From CAZIXN01 sp039180415 (GTDB taxonomy: Bacteria > Planctomycetota > Phycisphaerae > Phycisphaerales > Phycisphaeraceae), in the NCBI GenBank assembly GCA_039180415.1, contig JBCDDH010000003.1:23469-87468 (forward strand): DNA of 64,000 bases, written 5' to 3'. This document shows positions 36,341 through 45,670 of this stretch, in pieces. The notes under the pieces are model-generated. The model saw only the letters and a program-made list of their open reading frames with translations. It had not been told where the DNA came from and ran no database searches. Made by a program: the position numbers and the translations under genes. The stretch's first letter is position 1, and each line of letters begins with the position of its first letter.

Positions 36341-38497
36341 ATGGTGGACCAAGCAGACCAACGCGACCGGGAGTTCCGTGATGGACGGCTCGCCATGATC
36401 GCGCATGCGACGTCGGTGCCGATCGGCTCTCGGCCGCTGACCGAGACGGCGGACGCGATCGTGGAACAGATGTTGGCGGGGTTCGGGTGCGACGCGGTGG
36501 TGGCGCGGCTGATCGAGGGAGAGCGTTTGGTCTTGCTGGCGTCGCGAGGGGTTCCCGGACAGAAGCTGGTGCGTTCCTTGCCGCTTGACGGCGGGATCGC
36601 CGGGCAGATGTTGCGAACACACCGGGCGTTCCACATCCCCGACGTACCGGAACACGGCCTGACCGAAGAGAAGTACAAGGCCAGCCCGAACGCGTTCCGG
36701 TTCCGCTCTTTCTGCGGAGCGCCCATGCTGGTGAGCGACCGCTCCGTCGGGATCCTAGGCATCTACAGCGTCCATAAGACGCACGCCTTCAGCGACGGCG
36801 ACGTGCGTGACCTGCAGATCGTGGCGAACCACATCGCGGCGGCGATCGCGAATACCCAGTTGTACGAACAGCTCAGCAAGCTCAACGCGGAGCTGGAGCG
36901 GCGGGTCGCGGAGCGTACGGCCGAGCTGACGCGGTCCGAAGCGCGGCTGGGCCTGCTGGCCGAGCACGCGATCGACATCATCTCGCAGCACTCGCCCGAC
37001 GGGCGGTTCCGGTACGTCTCGCCGGCGATCACCCGGGAGCTGGGGTGGGACCCGGACGAGCTGATCGGCAAGCTGCCGCGGGAGTTCGTACATCCGGACG
37101 ATCGCGACGCGGTGATCTCGGCTCGGGCGGAGCTGTTCTCGTCGGGCTCGCGCGCGGTGCGGCGGGAGTACCGTTTCCGGACGCGGGCCGGGACGTACCG
37201 CTGGGTCGAGAGCGCGAGCCGACGGGTCACGGAACGGGCGGGCGACGAGTTGGTGGTCGTGACGCGAGACATCAGCCAGCGCCGCGAAGCCGAGCAGCGT
37301 TTGCGCCTCGTCCAGGCGGCGGTCACGGAGGTCCGGGAAGGCGTGGTGATTACCGACGCGGCGCTCGACGCGCCGGGCCCCCGGATCCTGTACGTCAACC
37401 CCGCGTTCACGGCGATGACGGGGTACGCGGCCCGCGAGATCGAGGGCTTGTCTCCGCGGGTCTTGCAGGGCCCGGCGACGAGCAGGCAGATGCTGGATCG
37501 CTTGCGGGCTACGTTGGAACGCGGGGAGCCGTTTTCTGCGGAGACCAGCAACTACCGCAAGGACGGCACCTCGTATCAGGTCGAGTGGAACATCGCCCCG
37601 GTCCGCCAACCCGGCGGCAAGATCACGCACTGGGTTTCGGTGCAACGCGACGTGACCACCCTCCGTCAGAACGAGAAGATGGCCAACCTGCACCGCGACC
37701 AGCTCGCCCACGCGACGCGGTTGACCATGATGGGCGAGCTGGCTTCGGGCTTGGCCCACGAGTTGAACCAACCCCTCGCGGCGATCGCCAATTACGCCGC
37801 GGGGGCGCTCAACCGTTTGGAGGCGGCCGACGAGATCAACGGCACCCACCGAATAGGCCATGCACCGCTGCGGGTCGCGGGGGAAGCGTTGGAGCGCGTT
37901 CAGGCCCAAGCGACCCGGGCGGGGACGATCATCAAGCGTCTCCGCGGGTTCGTGAATCGACGGACCAGCCAACGCAGCGTGTCCAACATCAACGACTTGA
38001 TCCACGAAGTGATTTTGCTCAACGAAGCGGACGAGCGCATGTCGCGGATCGATGTGCGGCTGAGTTTGGCGGAAGGTCTGTCGAGCTGTCGTTTAGACGT
38101 GATCCAGATCGAGCAGGTGATCTTGAACCTCCTCCGCAACGCGATGGACGCGGTGCAGGACCAGCCGCAAGCACGGAGACGGATCAGGCTGACGACGTTC
38201 AAGCTGGCTTCGCCCGCCGCGCGCGACCCGGCGGGCTGGGTATGCCTCGATATCGCGGACGCGGGTTCGGGCCTGGGCGACGATCAGTTGCCGCGGCTGT
38301 TCGATCCGTTTTACACCACCAAATCGGAAGGCATGGGGTTGGGCATGACGATCAGCCAGTCGATCGTGGAAGCCCACGGGGGCCGGTTGTCGGCCGAACG
38401 CAACGACCAGGGCGGGCTGACGGTGCGGATGCGGCTCCCCGCGATCGGCCCGAATGAGCCGCCTGAGAGCGAGGAAAAACCGGCAAACGAGGGATAG
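36341..38497 (+). CDS. Soluble GAF-PAS-PAS sensor histidine kinase, FixL-like
   Basis: From the ATG at 36341 the kinase is 718 residues with no membrane helix. Order: GAF (about 25-172), coiled linker, PAS-1 with PAC (about 195-315), PAS-2 with PAC (about 320-445), HisKA with phosphoacceptor His473 in 'GLAHELNQP', and HATPase (about 590-700; 'DAGSGLGDDQLPRLFDPF'). The H-box is of the FixL/DctB class. PAS-2 resembles LOV domains ('GLSPRVLQGPAT', 'YRKDGT'), but the flavin-binding cysteine of 'NCRFLQ' is replaced by Pro, so photochemistry of the LOV type is not expected. The partner regulator follows 91 bases later. A GTG at 36329 is an alternative start. Confidence 0.9.
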   Translation: MVDQADQRDREFRDGRLAMIAHATSVPIGSRPLTETADAIVEQMLAGFGCDAVVARLIEGERLVLLASRGVPGQKLVRSLPLDGGIAGQMLRTHRAFHIPDVPEHGLTEEKYKASPNAFRFRSFCGAPMLVSDRSVGILGIYSVHKTHAFSDGDVRDLQIVANHIAAAIANTQLYEQLSKLNAELERRVAERTAELTRSEARLGLLAEHAIDIISQHSPDGRFRYVSPAITRELGWDPDELIGKLPREFVHPDDRDAVISARAELFSSGSRAVRREYRFRTRAGTYRWVESASRRVTERAGDELVVVTRDISQRREAEQRLRLVQAAVTEVREGVVITDAALDAPGPRILYVNPAFTAMTGYAAREIEGLSPRVLQGPATSRQMLDRLRATLERGEPFSAETSNYRKDGTSYQVEWNIAPVRQPGGKITHWVSVQRDVTTLRQNEKMANLHRDQLAHATRLTMMGELASGLAHELNQPLAAIANYAAGALNRLEAADEINGTHRIGHAPLRVAGEALERVQAQATRAGTIIKRLRGFVNRRTSQRSVSNINDLIHEVILLNEADERMSRIDVRLSLAEGLSSCRLDVIQIEQVILNLLRNAMDAVQDQPQARRRIRLTTFKLASPAARDPAGWVCLDIADAGSGLGDDQLPRLFDPFYTTKSEGMGLGMTISQSIVEAHGGRLSAERNDQGGLTVRMRLPAIGPNEPPESEEKPANEG

Positions 38498-38542
38498 TCC
38501 TTAAGAATTGCTTGCTCATTATTGCATCCAGCCGCTAACCTC

Positions 38543-38572
38543 AATCATTAGGGTCGGATTGTTTGAATGATT
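38543..38572. promoter_or_regulatory. Inverted repeat upstream of the response regulator
   Basis: AATCATT (38543-38549) and AATGATT (38566-38572) form a 7-bp inverted repeat with a 16-base spacer, in an unusually AT-rich gap between the kinase and the regulator genes. It could be an operator, possibly for autoregulation, but arms are short and no promoter is clear. Confidence 0.3.
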
Positions 38573-38588
38573 CGAGCGGGTGAAGAAA

Positions 38589-39254
38589 ATGTCTGAAACC
38601 GCCTTGCAAGTAAATCCGAAGACCCTGGGGGGCGAAGCGACCGACGAGTTGCCGTCGGTTGTGTATGTCGTTGACGACGACGAAGACGTGCGTGATTCGC
38701 TGTGCTGGTTGATCGAGTCGGTCGGTCGGAAAGTCGAGGCTTTCGCGACCGCCGACGCGTTCCTTGCGCGCACCCAGACCGGCGCGATGGCCGGGTGTGT
38801 GGTGGCGGATTTACGTTTGCCGGGCATGTCCGGCCTGGAGATGGTCGAAGCGCTCATCGAACGCGGCGTGCGGTTGCCCGTCATGATGATCACCGGGCAC
38901 GGCGACGTGTCCGCCGCGGTCCGCGCGTTCAAGAACGGCTGCATCGACTTCATCGAGAAGCCCTTCTCGGATAAGGCACTGCTCGAGCGGATCGACCGTG
39001 CGATCGATTTGGATTTCGAGCTGCGCGAGCAGCGCGGTCAACTCGCCACGATCCAAGAACGCCTCGCCACGTTGACCGTTCGCGAGAGCCAGGTCATGTC
39101 GATGGTGGTGGTAGGCAAGCTCAACAAGCAGATCGCCGCCGAGTTGAACCTGTCGCACAAGACGGTCGAAGTCCACCGCGCCCACGTCATGACCAAAATG
39201 GGGGCTGCGTCTTTGGCTGAACTCGTACGGATGGCGGCGGCGGTCGGCCAATGA
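38589..39254 (+). CDS. FixJ/LuxR-type response regulator
   Basis: The regulator (221 residues from ATG 38589; a GTG at 38580 is nearly as good) has a receiver domain with acidic pocket 'VDDDEDVRD', phosphoacceptor Asp at about 74 in 'VADLRLPGMSG', Thr in 'MITGHGD' and Lys in 'FIEKPF', then a LuxR-type helix-turn-helix ('LTVRESQVMSMVV', 'LNKQIAAELNLSHKTVEVHR', about 155-215). It has the one-helix linker of FixJ. It is almost certainly the partner of the upstream kinase. Its target genes cannot be read from the sequence; the polysaccharide cluster that follows is one possibility. Confidence 0.92.
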   Translation: MSETALQVNPKTLGGEATDELPSVVYVVDDDEDVRDSLCWLIESVGRKVEAFATADAFLARTQTGAMAGCVVADLRLPGMSGLEMVEALIERGVRLPVMMITGHGDVSAAVRAFKNGCIDFIEKPFSDKALLERIDRAIDLDFELREQRGQLATIQERLATLTVRESQVMSMVVVGKLNKQIAAELNLSHKTVEVHRAHVMTKMGAASLAELVRMAAAVGQ

Positions 39255-39407
39255 GGTTCGCGTCTTGAGGCATCCACTCAAGCCCGAAGGCCAGAACGAC
39301 GATGCCGCGTAGATCGATCCGGGGCGTTATCGCACATCGGCCGGACGGGCTTACGCGTACACTGGAATCTTGCGTTGACCGTTTTCGACCCGGGCCGCGA
39401 CTCCGCC

Positions 39408-40253
39408 ATGGACTCATCCGCCGCGCCGCCGACCATATCGGACGTTTCGCGTGAGCCTGAGACGCCCGCCTCGACGCGTCCGGACGATCGAGAGCCCCGC
39501 CAGCGGCTGATGATGGACGTGCTGCAGGACGAAGCGACCGGGCCGATCGGCAAGTACGGGCATTTCTTCGTCGGCGACGTGGGTTGGTGGTCGGTCTTGA
39601 GGTACGACTTCGTCCAGGCCGTGGCGCGGAAGCGTACCGGTGCGGCGGGGTACTGGCTGAGGCAGAAGCTTTTTGCCCGGCTCGTGGGCGAGGCCGGGGT
39701 GGGGATCAAGTGGGGCCTGGATGTGTCGCTGCGCCATCCGGGCAAAATGCGGCTGGGGGCGGGCGTGGCGGTGGATGACCAGGCCGTCCTCTGCGCCCGA
39801 GGAGTCCAGAAAAACCGGGGCGAGGCGTTTTCGATCGGAGCGGAAACCTTGATCGGCCGATGTTGTGTGGTACAGGCCAAGGCGGGCACGCTGCAGATCG
39901 GCGATCACTGCGTGATCGGCACGCACAGCCAGATCGTCGGCACGGCCGGCGTCACGATCGGTCGAGACGTCATGACCGGCCCGCAGTGCTACTTCGGCGG
40001 CTCCCGCCACGGCACCGCCCGCACCCTCGAAGAAGGAACTCCTGCCCCGCCCATGATCGATCAGCCCACCACCACCCGCGGGCCGCTGACCATCGGCGAC
40101 GACGTCTGGCTCGGGGCGGGCGTCCGCGTCATGGAAGGTGTGAACATCGGTGCCGGTGCCGTCGTCGGCGCGGGCGCCGTGGTCACCAAAGACGTGCCGC
40201 CCTACGCCATCGTGGCCGGCGTGCCCGCGCGGGTCGTGGGAGAACGCGCTTGA
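39408..40253 (+). CDS. Left-handed beta-helix (hexapeptide) acyltransferase
   Basis: From the ATG at 39408 the protein is 281 residues: a poorly conserved N-terminal third (about 1-100, with an aromatic segment 'FFVGDVGWWSVLRYDFV'), then hexapeptide repeats ('SIGAETLIGRCCVVQAKA' onward, about 145-281) ending 'VVTKDVPPYAIVAGVPARVV', the standard C-terminal signature of O- or N-acetyltransferases of the maltose/CatB type. Likely role: acylation of a surface sugar. The stop overlaps the next gene's TTG start in a TTGA junction. Confidence 0.85.
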   Translation: MDSSAAPPTISDVSREPETPASTRPDDREPRQRLMMDVLQDEATGPIGKYGHFFVGDVGWWSVLRYDFVQAVARKRTGAAGYWLRQKLFARLVGEAGVGIKWGLDVSLRHPGKMRLGAGVAVDDQAVLCARGVQKNRGEAFSIGAETLIGRCCVVQAKAGTLQIGDHCVIGTHSQIVGTAGVTIGRDVMTGPQCYFGGSRHGTARTLEEGTPAPPMIDQPTTTRGPLTIGDDVWLGAGVRVMEGVNIGAGAVVGAGAVVTKDVPPYAIVAGVPARVVGERA

Positions 40254-41293
40254 AGCTGGGCCGGTCCAAAGCGCTGCTCAAGCGGCTGCCCATGACGGCC
40301 GTTAGCTTGCTGCTCGTGGCGTACGTGGTCGTGTCCAGCGACTGGTCGGCCGTGCTCGACAAGGTGCAGAACATCGAGGCGTTCTGGTTGGTGCTTTTGG
40401 TCCTGACCGCGCCGGCGCTGGTGGCGGCCAGCGTGTGGAAGTGGCGACGCCTGCTCAACGTCTACGGCCACGACGCGAGCTTCGGCCAACTGTTCGGCAT
40501 GTACGTTGCGGGTCAGTTTTACAACAACCTGTTGCCCACGAGCTCGGGCGGCGACGTGGTGCGCGCCGAGATGCTGCGGCGGCGCTGCGGCTCGGGGCAC
40601 GCGGCGTACGGCTCGATCGTCGCCGAGCGGTTCACCGGGTTGGCGGTGCTGATCCTGATCGCCGTGCTCGCGTTGGTCGAGGCTCCGGCGATCTGGCCCC
40701 ACACCGAGTTGGTCGTGGGCGTCGCGGCGGGCCTGCTGTTCGCGTCGGCGGTCATGCTCGTGGTGCTCAGCCGACGCATCACCCGCCTGCTGGATCGCGG
40801 GCTCGGGAACGTCGGCCCGGCCCGTAAAGCGCTCAAGAAGGTCCACGATTTTCAGGACTCGCTTTGGCAGTACCGCGACCACCCGTTCGAGCTTTCGGTG
40901 GCCTTGGGCTTCTCGGGGCTGTTCTATCTGCTGGCGATCGCGAGCACCGTGATCGCCGCGGAGGCGGTCGGGTTGCACCCCAGCTGGTGGGCGGTTTCGA
41001 TCTGTGTGCCGCTGGTGCTGATCGTGACGCTCCTGCCGATCTCGCTCAACGGCATCGGTCTTTGGGAAGTGGTGTTCGCGACGTCGTTCGAAGCCATGGG
41101 CATGACCCGGGAGCTGGGGCTGACCGTGGCGTTGTTGCTGCGAGCCCGGGACGTGGGCTGGTCGGTGCTGGGGTTCCTGTTGGTGACGTTGGCGGGGCTG
41201 GCCACGCGGGCGGCGATCGCCGAGGCCGCGAAGGGGCCGGATGTGCCGGCGGGGCAAGCCGTGCCGGCCATGCCGCGCAACGGCGGCGTCTGA
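40250..41293 (+). CDS. UPF0104/lysylphosphatidylglycerol-synthase-type membrane protein
   Basis: The protein has 347 residues from the TTG at 40250, which overlaps the acyltransferase stop (TTGA); an ATG at 40289-40291 region is an alternative. About eight membrane helices and the motifs 'GQFYNNLLPTSSGGDVVRAE' and 'LPISLNGIGLWE' match the flippase-like domain found in MprF-type proteins (UPF0104). Members are thought to move lipids or lipid-linked sugars; the aminoacyl-transfer domain of MprF is absent. Neighbouring acyltransferase and WecG-type genes support a role in envelope glycan or lipid export. Confidence 0.82.
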   Translation: MKLGRSKALLKRLPMTAVSLLLVAYVVVSSDWSAVLDKVQNIEAFWLVLLVLTAPALVAASVWKWRRLLNVYGHDASFGQLFGMYVAGQFYNNLLPTSSGGDVVRAEMLRRRCGSGHAAYGSIVAERFTGLAVLILIAVLALVEAPAIWPHTELVVGVAAGLLFASAVMLVVLSRRITRLLDRGLGNVGPARKALKKVHDFQDSLWQYRDHPFELSVALGFSGLFYLLAIASTVIAAEAVGLHPSWWAVSICVPLVLIVTLLPISLNGIGLWEVVFATSFEAMGMTRELGLTVALLLRARDVGWSVLGFLLVTLAGLATRAAIAEAAKGPDVPAGQAVPAMPRNGGV

Positions 41294-41397
41294 AGCCTCG
41301 AAGAACAGAAGATTTCTGGTCGCGGCCGAGACGGCTCGTATACTCAGGATATCGGGCGAGCCTGCCCCGACTCCCGCACGAACCAGGGCCGATATCC

Positions 41398-42948
41398 ATG
41401 CAAACTCGGAGGAAACGACTTACCTGCCGCCTCGCGGCCGCCGCTTGCGGTCTGACGCTGCTCGGGCCCGCCGCTTCGGCCGAGCTCATCGAGCCGCTCC
41501 GCATCCTGCCGCTGGGCGACTCGATCACCTGGGGCTGGGGCGGCGAGTCGTCGTTCGGTTACCGCGGCCCGCTCGCCGAGCTGCTGGACCTCAGCGGCAT
41601 CGATTTCGAGTACGTCGGCAGCATCAGCGACGAAATCACGATCGACGGCCGGCGGTTTATCGATCCGCCCGTTCGCGAGTTGATCGGTAGTCCCCTGCAC
41701 TACGGCATCCCGGGCGCGAACGCCGACGAAGTGGACGCCTTGGGCAACAGCTTGAACAACAAAGACTCGCTGCTCTGGAGCATCCGCAATGACATGGACG
41801 GCGACGAGTTGCTGGACGCGAGCTTCAGCGCCGCCGGCGGCCTGATCCCCACCCTGGTCAGCGAGAACCTCGCTCCCGACGCGGTGCTCTTGCACGTGGG
41901 TACCAATTCGATCGGCCGGACCAACGGCGTCCCCAAAACCGTGGTCACGCCCGGCACGGACCCCGATCGCTACCTCGGCGCCAACAACAACGCCGACGCC
42001 CAGCTGTTCCGCCTGCTCACCGGCCTGGGGGACGACCTGACCAGCCAGGGCCTGCTCACCGGCTCCGACGACGACACGCGGATCATCCTTTCGCGGATCA
42101 TCCCTCGGCCGGTCGATTCGCGCCAGACCGCCCAGGGCCCCCGCAACACCAACGGCATCGACTTCGACATCCTGCAAAACGGCATCGACTACAACAACGC
42201 CATCGACGACGTCGTCGCCGCGCTTGATCCGGTGCTCCGCGACGCGATCACCATCGTCGATATGTTCGACATCGACGTGACCGACCCCACGCTCGGCCTG
42301 GTCGGTTCGCGGAACGACGGCCAACTCGACCAGCCGTTCGACACGTTCACCGGCAACAGCGCGGTTTTTAACGAGGCGGCGCAGACCGTCGGCGGCACAC
42401 CGGTCTCCGAGGCCGACCCTTTGGGACCGGACTTCGCCGATTGGCTGCTGCGGTACGACGAGCAGAGCGAAACGTTTTACGACGCCGCGGTGGCGAGCAA
42501 CGACCTACGTTGGAACCCGAATCTCTACGGCATCGAGGTCGGCGGTGAGTTCTACGACGCGATCCACCCCAACACCGCCGGGTACGAGCTGATGGCTCGG
42601 GTGTGGTTCGCCGGCCTGTTCGGCACGGCTCCCGGATCGCCCGGCGACTTCTCGGGTAACGGCCGGGTAGAGCAAGCAGACTTGAATCTCGTGCTCAACA
42701 ACTGGGGCACGGACTCGGCTTTTGGTTTGCCGGAGGGCTGGGTGTTCACGAACGGTTTAGGCGGAACGATCGATCAGGAAGAGCTCAACGCCGTCCTCAA
42801 CAATTGGGGGGCGAGCGTCGCCCCGTCGTTTGAGGGTTTCGATATCCCCGAGCCGGGCTTGCTGGCCTTAGCGGTAGCGGGGCCGCTGGTTCTGCGGCGA
42901 CGGGGCGATGTGGCCGATAGGTCTCATAGCGTCCGGCGTGTCGACTGA
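41398..42948 (+). CDS. Secreted SGNH/GDSL hydrolase with dockerin-like repeats and PEP-CTERM-like tail
   Basis: From the ATG at 41398 the protein is 516 residues: signal peptide ('AAACGLTLLGPAASA', about 15-29), SGNH domain with 'LPLGDSITWGWG' (catalytic Ser), 'LLHVGTNS' and 'DAIHPNTAGYELMA' (Asp/His), a dockerin-like doublet ('GDFSGNGRVEQADLN' and 'IDQEELNAVLNNWG', about 415-475), and a PEP-CTERM-like end ('IPEPGLLALAVAGPLVLRRR'). A 19-residue tail after the Arg run is unusual, since PEP-CTERM proteins normally stop there. Probable extracellular esterase acting on acylated polysaccharide. Same fold as the partial gene at 1-621 but with a different anchor. Confidence 0.88.
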   Translation: MQTRRKRLTCRLAAAACGLTLLGPAASAELIEPLRILPLGDSITWGWGGESSFGYRGPLAELLDLSGIDFEYVGSISDEITIDGRRFIDPPVRELIGSPLHYGIPGANADEVDALGNSLNNKDSLLWSIRNDMDGDELLDASFSAAGGLIPTLVSENLAPDAVLLHVGTNSIGRTNGVPKTVVTPGTDPDRYLGANNNADAQLFRLLTGLGDDLTSQGLLTGSDDDTRIILSRIIPRPVDSRQTAQGPRNTNGIDFDILQNGIDYNNAIDDVVAALDPVLRDAITIVDMFDIDVTDPTLGLVGSRNDGQLDQPFDTFTGNSAVFNEAAQTVGGTPVSEADPLGPDFADWLLRYDEQSETFYDAAVASNDLRWNPNLYGIEVGGEFYDAIHPNTAGYELMARVWFAGLFGTAPGSPGDFSGNGRVEQADLNLVLNNWGTDSAFGLPEGWVFTNGLGGTIDQEELNAVLNNWGASVAPSFEGFDIPEPGLLALAVAGPLVLRRRGDVADRSHSVRRVD

Positions 42949-42974
42949 CGTGCCTTGATCCGGCGAATCTTGGG

Positions 42975-43838
42975 GTGAGACTCGAGCCCGTGTTACGCGA
43001 TCCAGTGGCCGATAACTTGACCGCGGGGCCGAGCTTCGACACCGTGGCGGTACGCGGCGTGCGTTTCGCGTCGCTCACGGAGCGGCAGACGATCGAGCTC
43101 ATGTTTACCGGCCTAGATCGCGGGCGGGGCGGTTGGGTCGTGACGTCGAACCTGGATCATCTCCGGCGAGCGACCCGGGACGACGAATTTCGAACGATGC
43201 TGGAACGCGCCGATGCGGTGGTGGCGGACGGGATGCCGATCGTGTGGGCGGCCCGGTTGGCGGGGACGCCGCTGCCCGAACGGGTGGCGGGCAGCACGAT
43301 GACCACCGATGTCGCGGCGACCGCGGCGGAACGGGGCCGAAGCGTGTTTCTGTTGGGCGGTAACCCCGGGGTGGCCGAGGCCGCGCGGGCGGTGCTGGAA
43401 GCGGATTATCCGGGCCTCCGGGTTGTCGGGACGCACTGCCCGCCGCTGGGTTTCGAGCGTAGCGAGTCGGAAATGGCGGCGCTCCGAGACGCGTTAAAGG
43501 CCACCGAGCCGGACCTCGTGCTCGTCGCGCTGGGGTCGCCCAAGCAGGAAAAACTGATCCGCGATCTGCGGTCGGCGGGCGTGCTGCCCGGGGCGTGGCG
43601 GATCGGGGTGGGCATCACGTTGAGCTTCCTCGCGGGCGACGTCAGCCGGGCCCCGGCCTGGATGCAGCGGATCGGCATGGAATGGATCCACCGGTTGACG
43701 CAGGAGCCTAAACGACTTTTTCGTCGATATTTAATCGAAGGCGTGCCGTTCGCCCTCGGTTTGCTCCTACGCTCGGTTATGATCCGTTTAACCGGGAAGC
43801 GGGTCCCCGAACCCGCGGTGTGTGGCGGCAAAGACTGA
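42975..43838 (+). CDS. WecG/TagA/CpsF-family glycosyltransferase
   Basis: The family transfers N-acetylmannosaminuronate or N-acetylmannosamine to a lipid-linked sugar on the cytosolic face of the membrane. The 287-residue protein (GTG start) shows 'VVTSNLDHLRRA', 'ERADAVVADGMPIVWAAR', 'VFLLGGNPGVAEAA' and 'LVALGSPKQEKLI', all standard family blocks. It ends with a basic, amphipathic C-terminus ('RRYLIEGVPFALGLLLRSV') that probably binds the membrane. It supports a polysaccharide or teichoic-like envelope role for the cluster. Confidence 0.9.
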   Translation: MRLEPVLRDPVADNLTAGPSFDTVAVRGVRFASLTERQTIELMFTGLDRGRGGWVVTSNLDHLRRATRDDEFRTMLERADAVVADGMPIVWAARLAGTPLPERVAGSTMTTDVAATAAERGRSVFLLGGNPGVAEAARAVLEADYPGLRVVGTHCPPLGFERSESEMAALRDALKATEPDLVLVALGSPKQEKLIRDLRSAGVLPGAWRIGVGITLSFLAGDVSRAPAWMQRIGMEWIHRLTQEPKRLFRRYLIEGVPFALGLLLRSVMIRLTGKRVPEPAVCGGKD

Positions 43839-43956
43839 CGTTGGGGCCTTCGGGCCGCCGATGTCCTTGATGCCGGAGGTTTCGCTTCGGGACGAAGCGA
43901 AGGGCGATGGGGAATCGCTCGACCACCTCGGATGCCCGGAGAGAGCAGGCCCTTTC

Positions 43957-44910
43957 ATGACGTTCCCGATCCAGGATCCCGTCCGGGTGGCCGACACGCT
44001 GCGTTCGGGGAGGCGTGTCTCATTGGCCGACCCGCTGTCGGGCTTGGCGGGTGTGGTGATCCTGGCCGGCAGCGTCCGTGCGAATCAGCTCCGCCGCGCC
44101 ACCGGCCGCAGCCCGCTCGAGATGCCGATCGGCTCGAGCCGTACCGTGATGCATGAGTGGTGCGACCGCCTGTCCGAAACCGCCGAAGCCGCGGGCATCG
44201 CCGAACTTCCGGTACGCGTGATGGTCGATCAGGGCGCAAGCCCCGACCCGTGCGCCGAGCACCACGGTCCGCTCCGCATCCGCGTCGAGCGTGACCCTTC
44301 CGCCTACCGGGGCACCGCCGGTCTGCTGCACGACCTGGCCCGCGAGTATCCCGACGACGCCAAGCTGCTCGTACTCCACGCGTCGCAGCTGCCCTTCACC
44401 AGCCTCAGCCAAGCGCTCGGATACGAACACGCCGTGTCGTCTGACGTCACCATCGTCGCCGATCCCGACGGCGGCCCCAGCGGCATCATGCTCTTGCGCT
44501 GCGGCTGCCTGCGCGACATCAACGCCGTCGGCTTCGTCGACCTCAACGAGCAGGCCTTGCCGAACATCGCCCAGCGGTTCGACGTCCGCGTGCACCGCAC
44601 CGAACAGCCGGTTACCCGCTCGCTCCGCACGCTGTCGGGATACCTCGAGACGCTGCGGCTGTTCCACCATCAGCGCACCGGCCGGCTCGTGAACGACGGC
44701 CCGTTCGCCGAGGACTGGCAGGCAAGCTTCCAGGTGCTCGAGGGCGGCTCGTTCATCAACGACAAGGCGGTGATCCACGACTCGGTCGTGCTGGCTGGCG
44801 CTCGCGTCGAAGCCGACGCCGTAGTCGTGCGGAGCGTGGTGTGCCCCGGTGCCGTGGTGGGCAAGGGCGAACACCGCGTGGACCGCGTGGTGATCGGCCA
44901 CCGCGGCTGA
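43957..44910 (+). CDS. Sugar nucleotidyltransferase-like protein with hexapeptide tail
   Basis: The likely start is the ATG at 43957 (317 residues); an upstream in-frame ATG at 43861 exists but that stretch is not convincing. The N-terminal part resembles NDP-sugar pyrophosphorylases ('VVILAGSVRANQLRRATGRS', 'GSSRTVMHEWCDRL'), but the G-x-G-T-R-x-x-P-x-T-K signature is broken. The C-terminus has left-handed beta-helix repeats ('AVIHDSVVLAGARVEADAVV', 'VCPGAVVGKGE'). It may be a regulatory or altered-specificity relative in the polysaccharide cluster. Activity is uncertain. Confidence 0.6.
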   Translation: MTFPIQDPVRVADTLRSGRRVSLADPLSGLAGVVILAGSVRANQLRRATGRSPLEMPIGSSRTVMHEWCDRLSETAEAAGIAELPVRVMVDQGASPDPCAEHHGPLRIRVERDPSAYRGTAGLLHDLAREYPDDAKLLVLHASQLPFTSLSQALGYEHAVSSDVTIVADPDGGPSGIMLLRCGCLRDINAVGFVDLNEQALPNIAQRFDVRVHRTEQPVTRSLRTLSGYLETLRLFHHQRTGRLVNDGPFAEDWQASFQVLEGGSFINDKAVIHDSVVLAGARVEADAVVVRSVVCPGAVVGKGEHRVDRVVIGHRG

Positions 44911-45004
44911 AACTAGATCGATGATTGCGGACCACGGGCGATGAGCGCGAGCGTTTGGGAGTACTAGAAACGCTTGCGGATTTGTGCCCGGAGCGGACCA
45001 AAGC

Positions 45005-45619
45005 TCACCGGAGCCGCGGCTCCTCAAGCGGAACGGGGCACACGTCGCGGCGGCCACAATCCCGGCAACGCTCCGCTTCCCAGAGCTCGTTGAACGACGC
45101 GCTCACCGGCTCGATCAGCTCGGGCGCTTCGGTCCAGACGCCCAACTCGAAATTGCGGTTTCGCGCGGCCTTCGCGCCCAGGCCGGCACCGGTGAGGTTG
45201 GCCGAGCCAAGGTACATCGCCGACGCGTCGACGATCACGGCCTTGGCGTGCAGCCGGGGGCAGCGGCGGATCGTCAGCGTGTCGGGCAGGGGCGAAGCCT
45301 TTTTGAGCTCCCGGAGCGCCGCGCCGCTCGGGACGCCGGCGTGGAGGATGCGGATTTCTACGCCGCGACGGGCGAGTTGGAGCAGGTGGGCGACGATCGA
45401 CGGCGCGTCGCGTCGGCCGGAGGTCCTGATTGGCGGGGGTACCAGCATCGCCTTGAAGTCGGCCGTCATCACGTCCAGCGAAACCCGGGCGTCGAGCATG
45501 CCGCGGCGGACGACGCGGTCGAGGTGTTGAGTATCGGCGATCAGCTCGCAGGTGCCGCGCGGCGCGGCGGGCGTGGCCGCGGGGTCGAGGGAGTCGAGGT
45601 CGGTCGCGCGAACGTGCAT
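45005..45619 (-). CDS. Phospholipase D-like (single HKD motif) protein
   Basis: The protein has 204 residues from the ATG at 45619. One HKD-type motif is present, 'LHAKAVIVDASAMYLGSANL' (HxK then D, GSxN), as in PLD nucleases and phosphatidyltransferases that work as dimers when only one motif is present. The C-terminus carries Cys residues ('CRDCGRRDVC') that could bind a metal. There is no signal peptide, so a cytosolic nuclease-like role is the most likely reading. It converges on the nucleotidyltransferase-like gene and precedes a REP-like repeat. Confidence 0.78.
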   Translation of the reverse strand: MHVRATDLDSLDPAATPAAPRGTCELIADTQHLDRVVRRGMLDARVSLDVMTADFKAMLVPPPIRTSGRRDAPSIVAHLLQLARRGVEIRILHAGVPSGAALRELKKASPLPDTLTIRRCPRLHAKAVIVDASAMYLGSANLTGAGLGAKAARNRNFELGVWTEAPELIEPVSASFNELWEAERCRDCGRRDVCPVPLEEPRLR

Positions 45620-45670
45620 AACGCTTACATCGGCTGGTCGTGGCTGTCGTGCCGAATCACGTCCCGGTCG

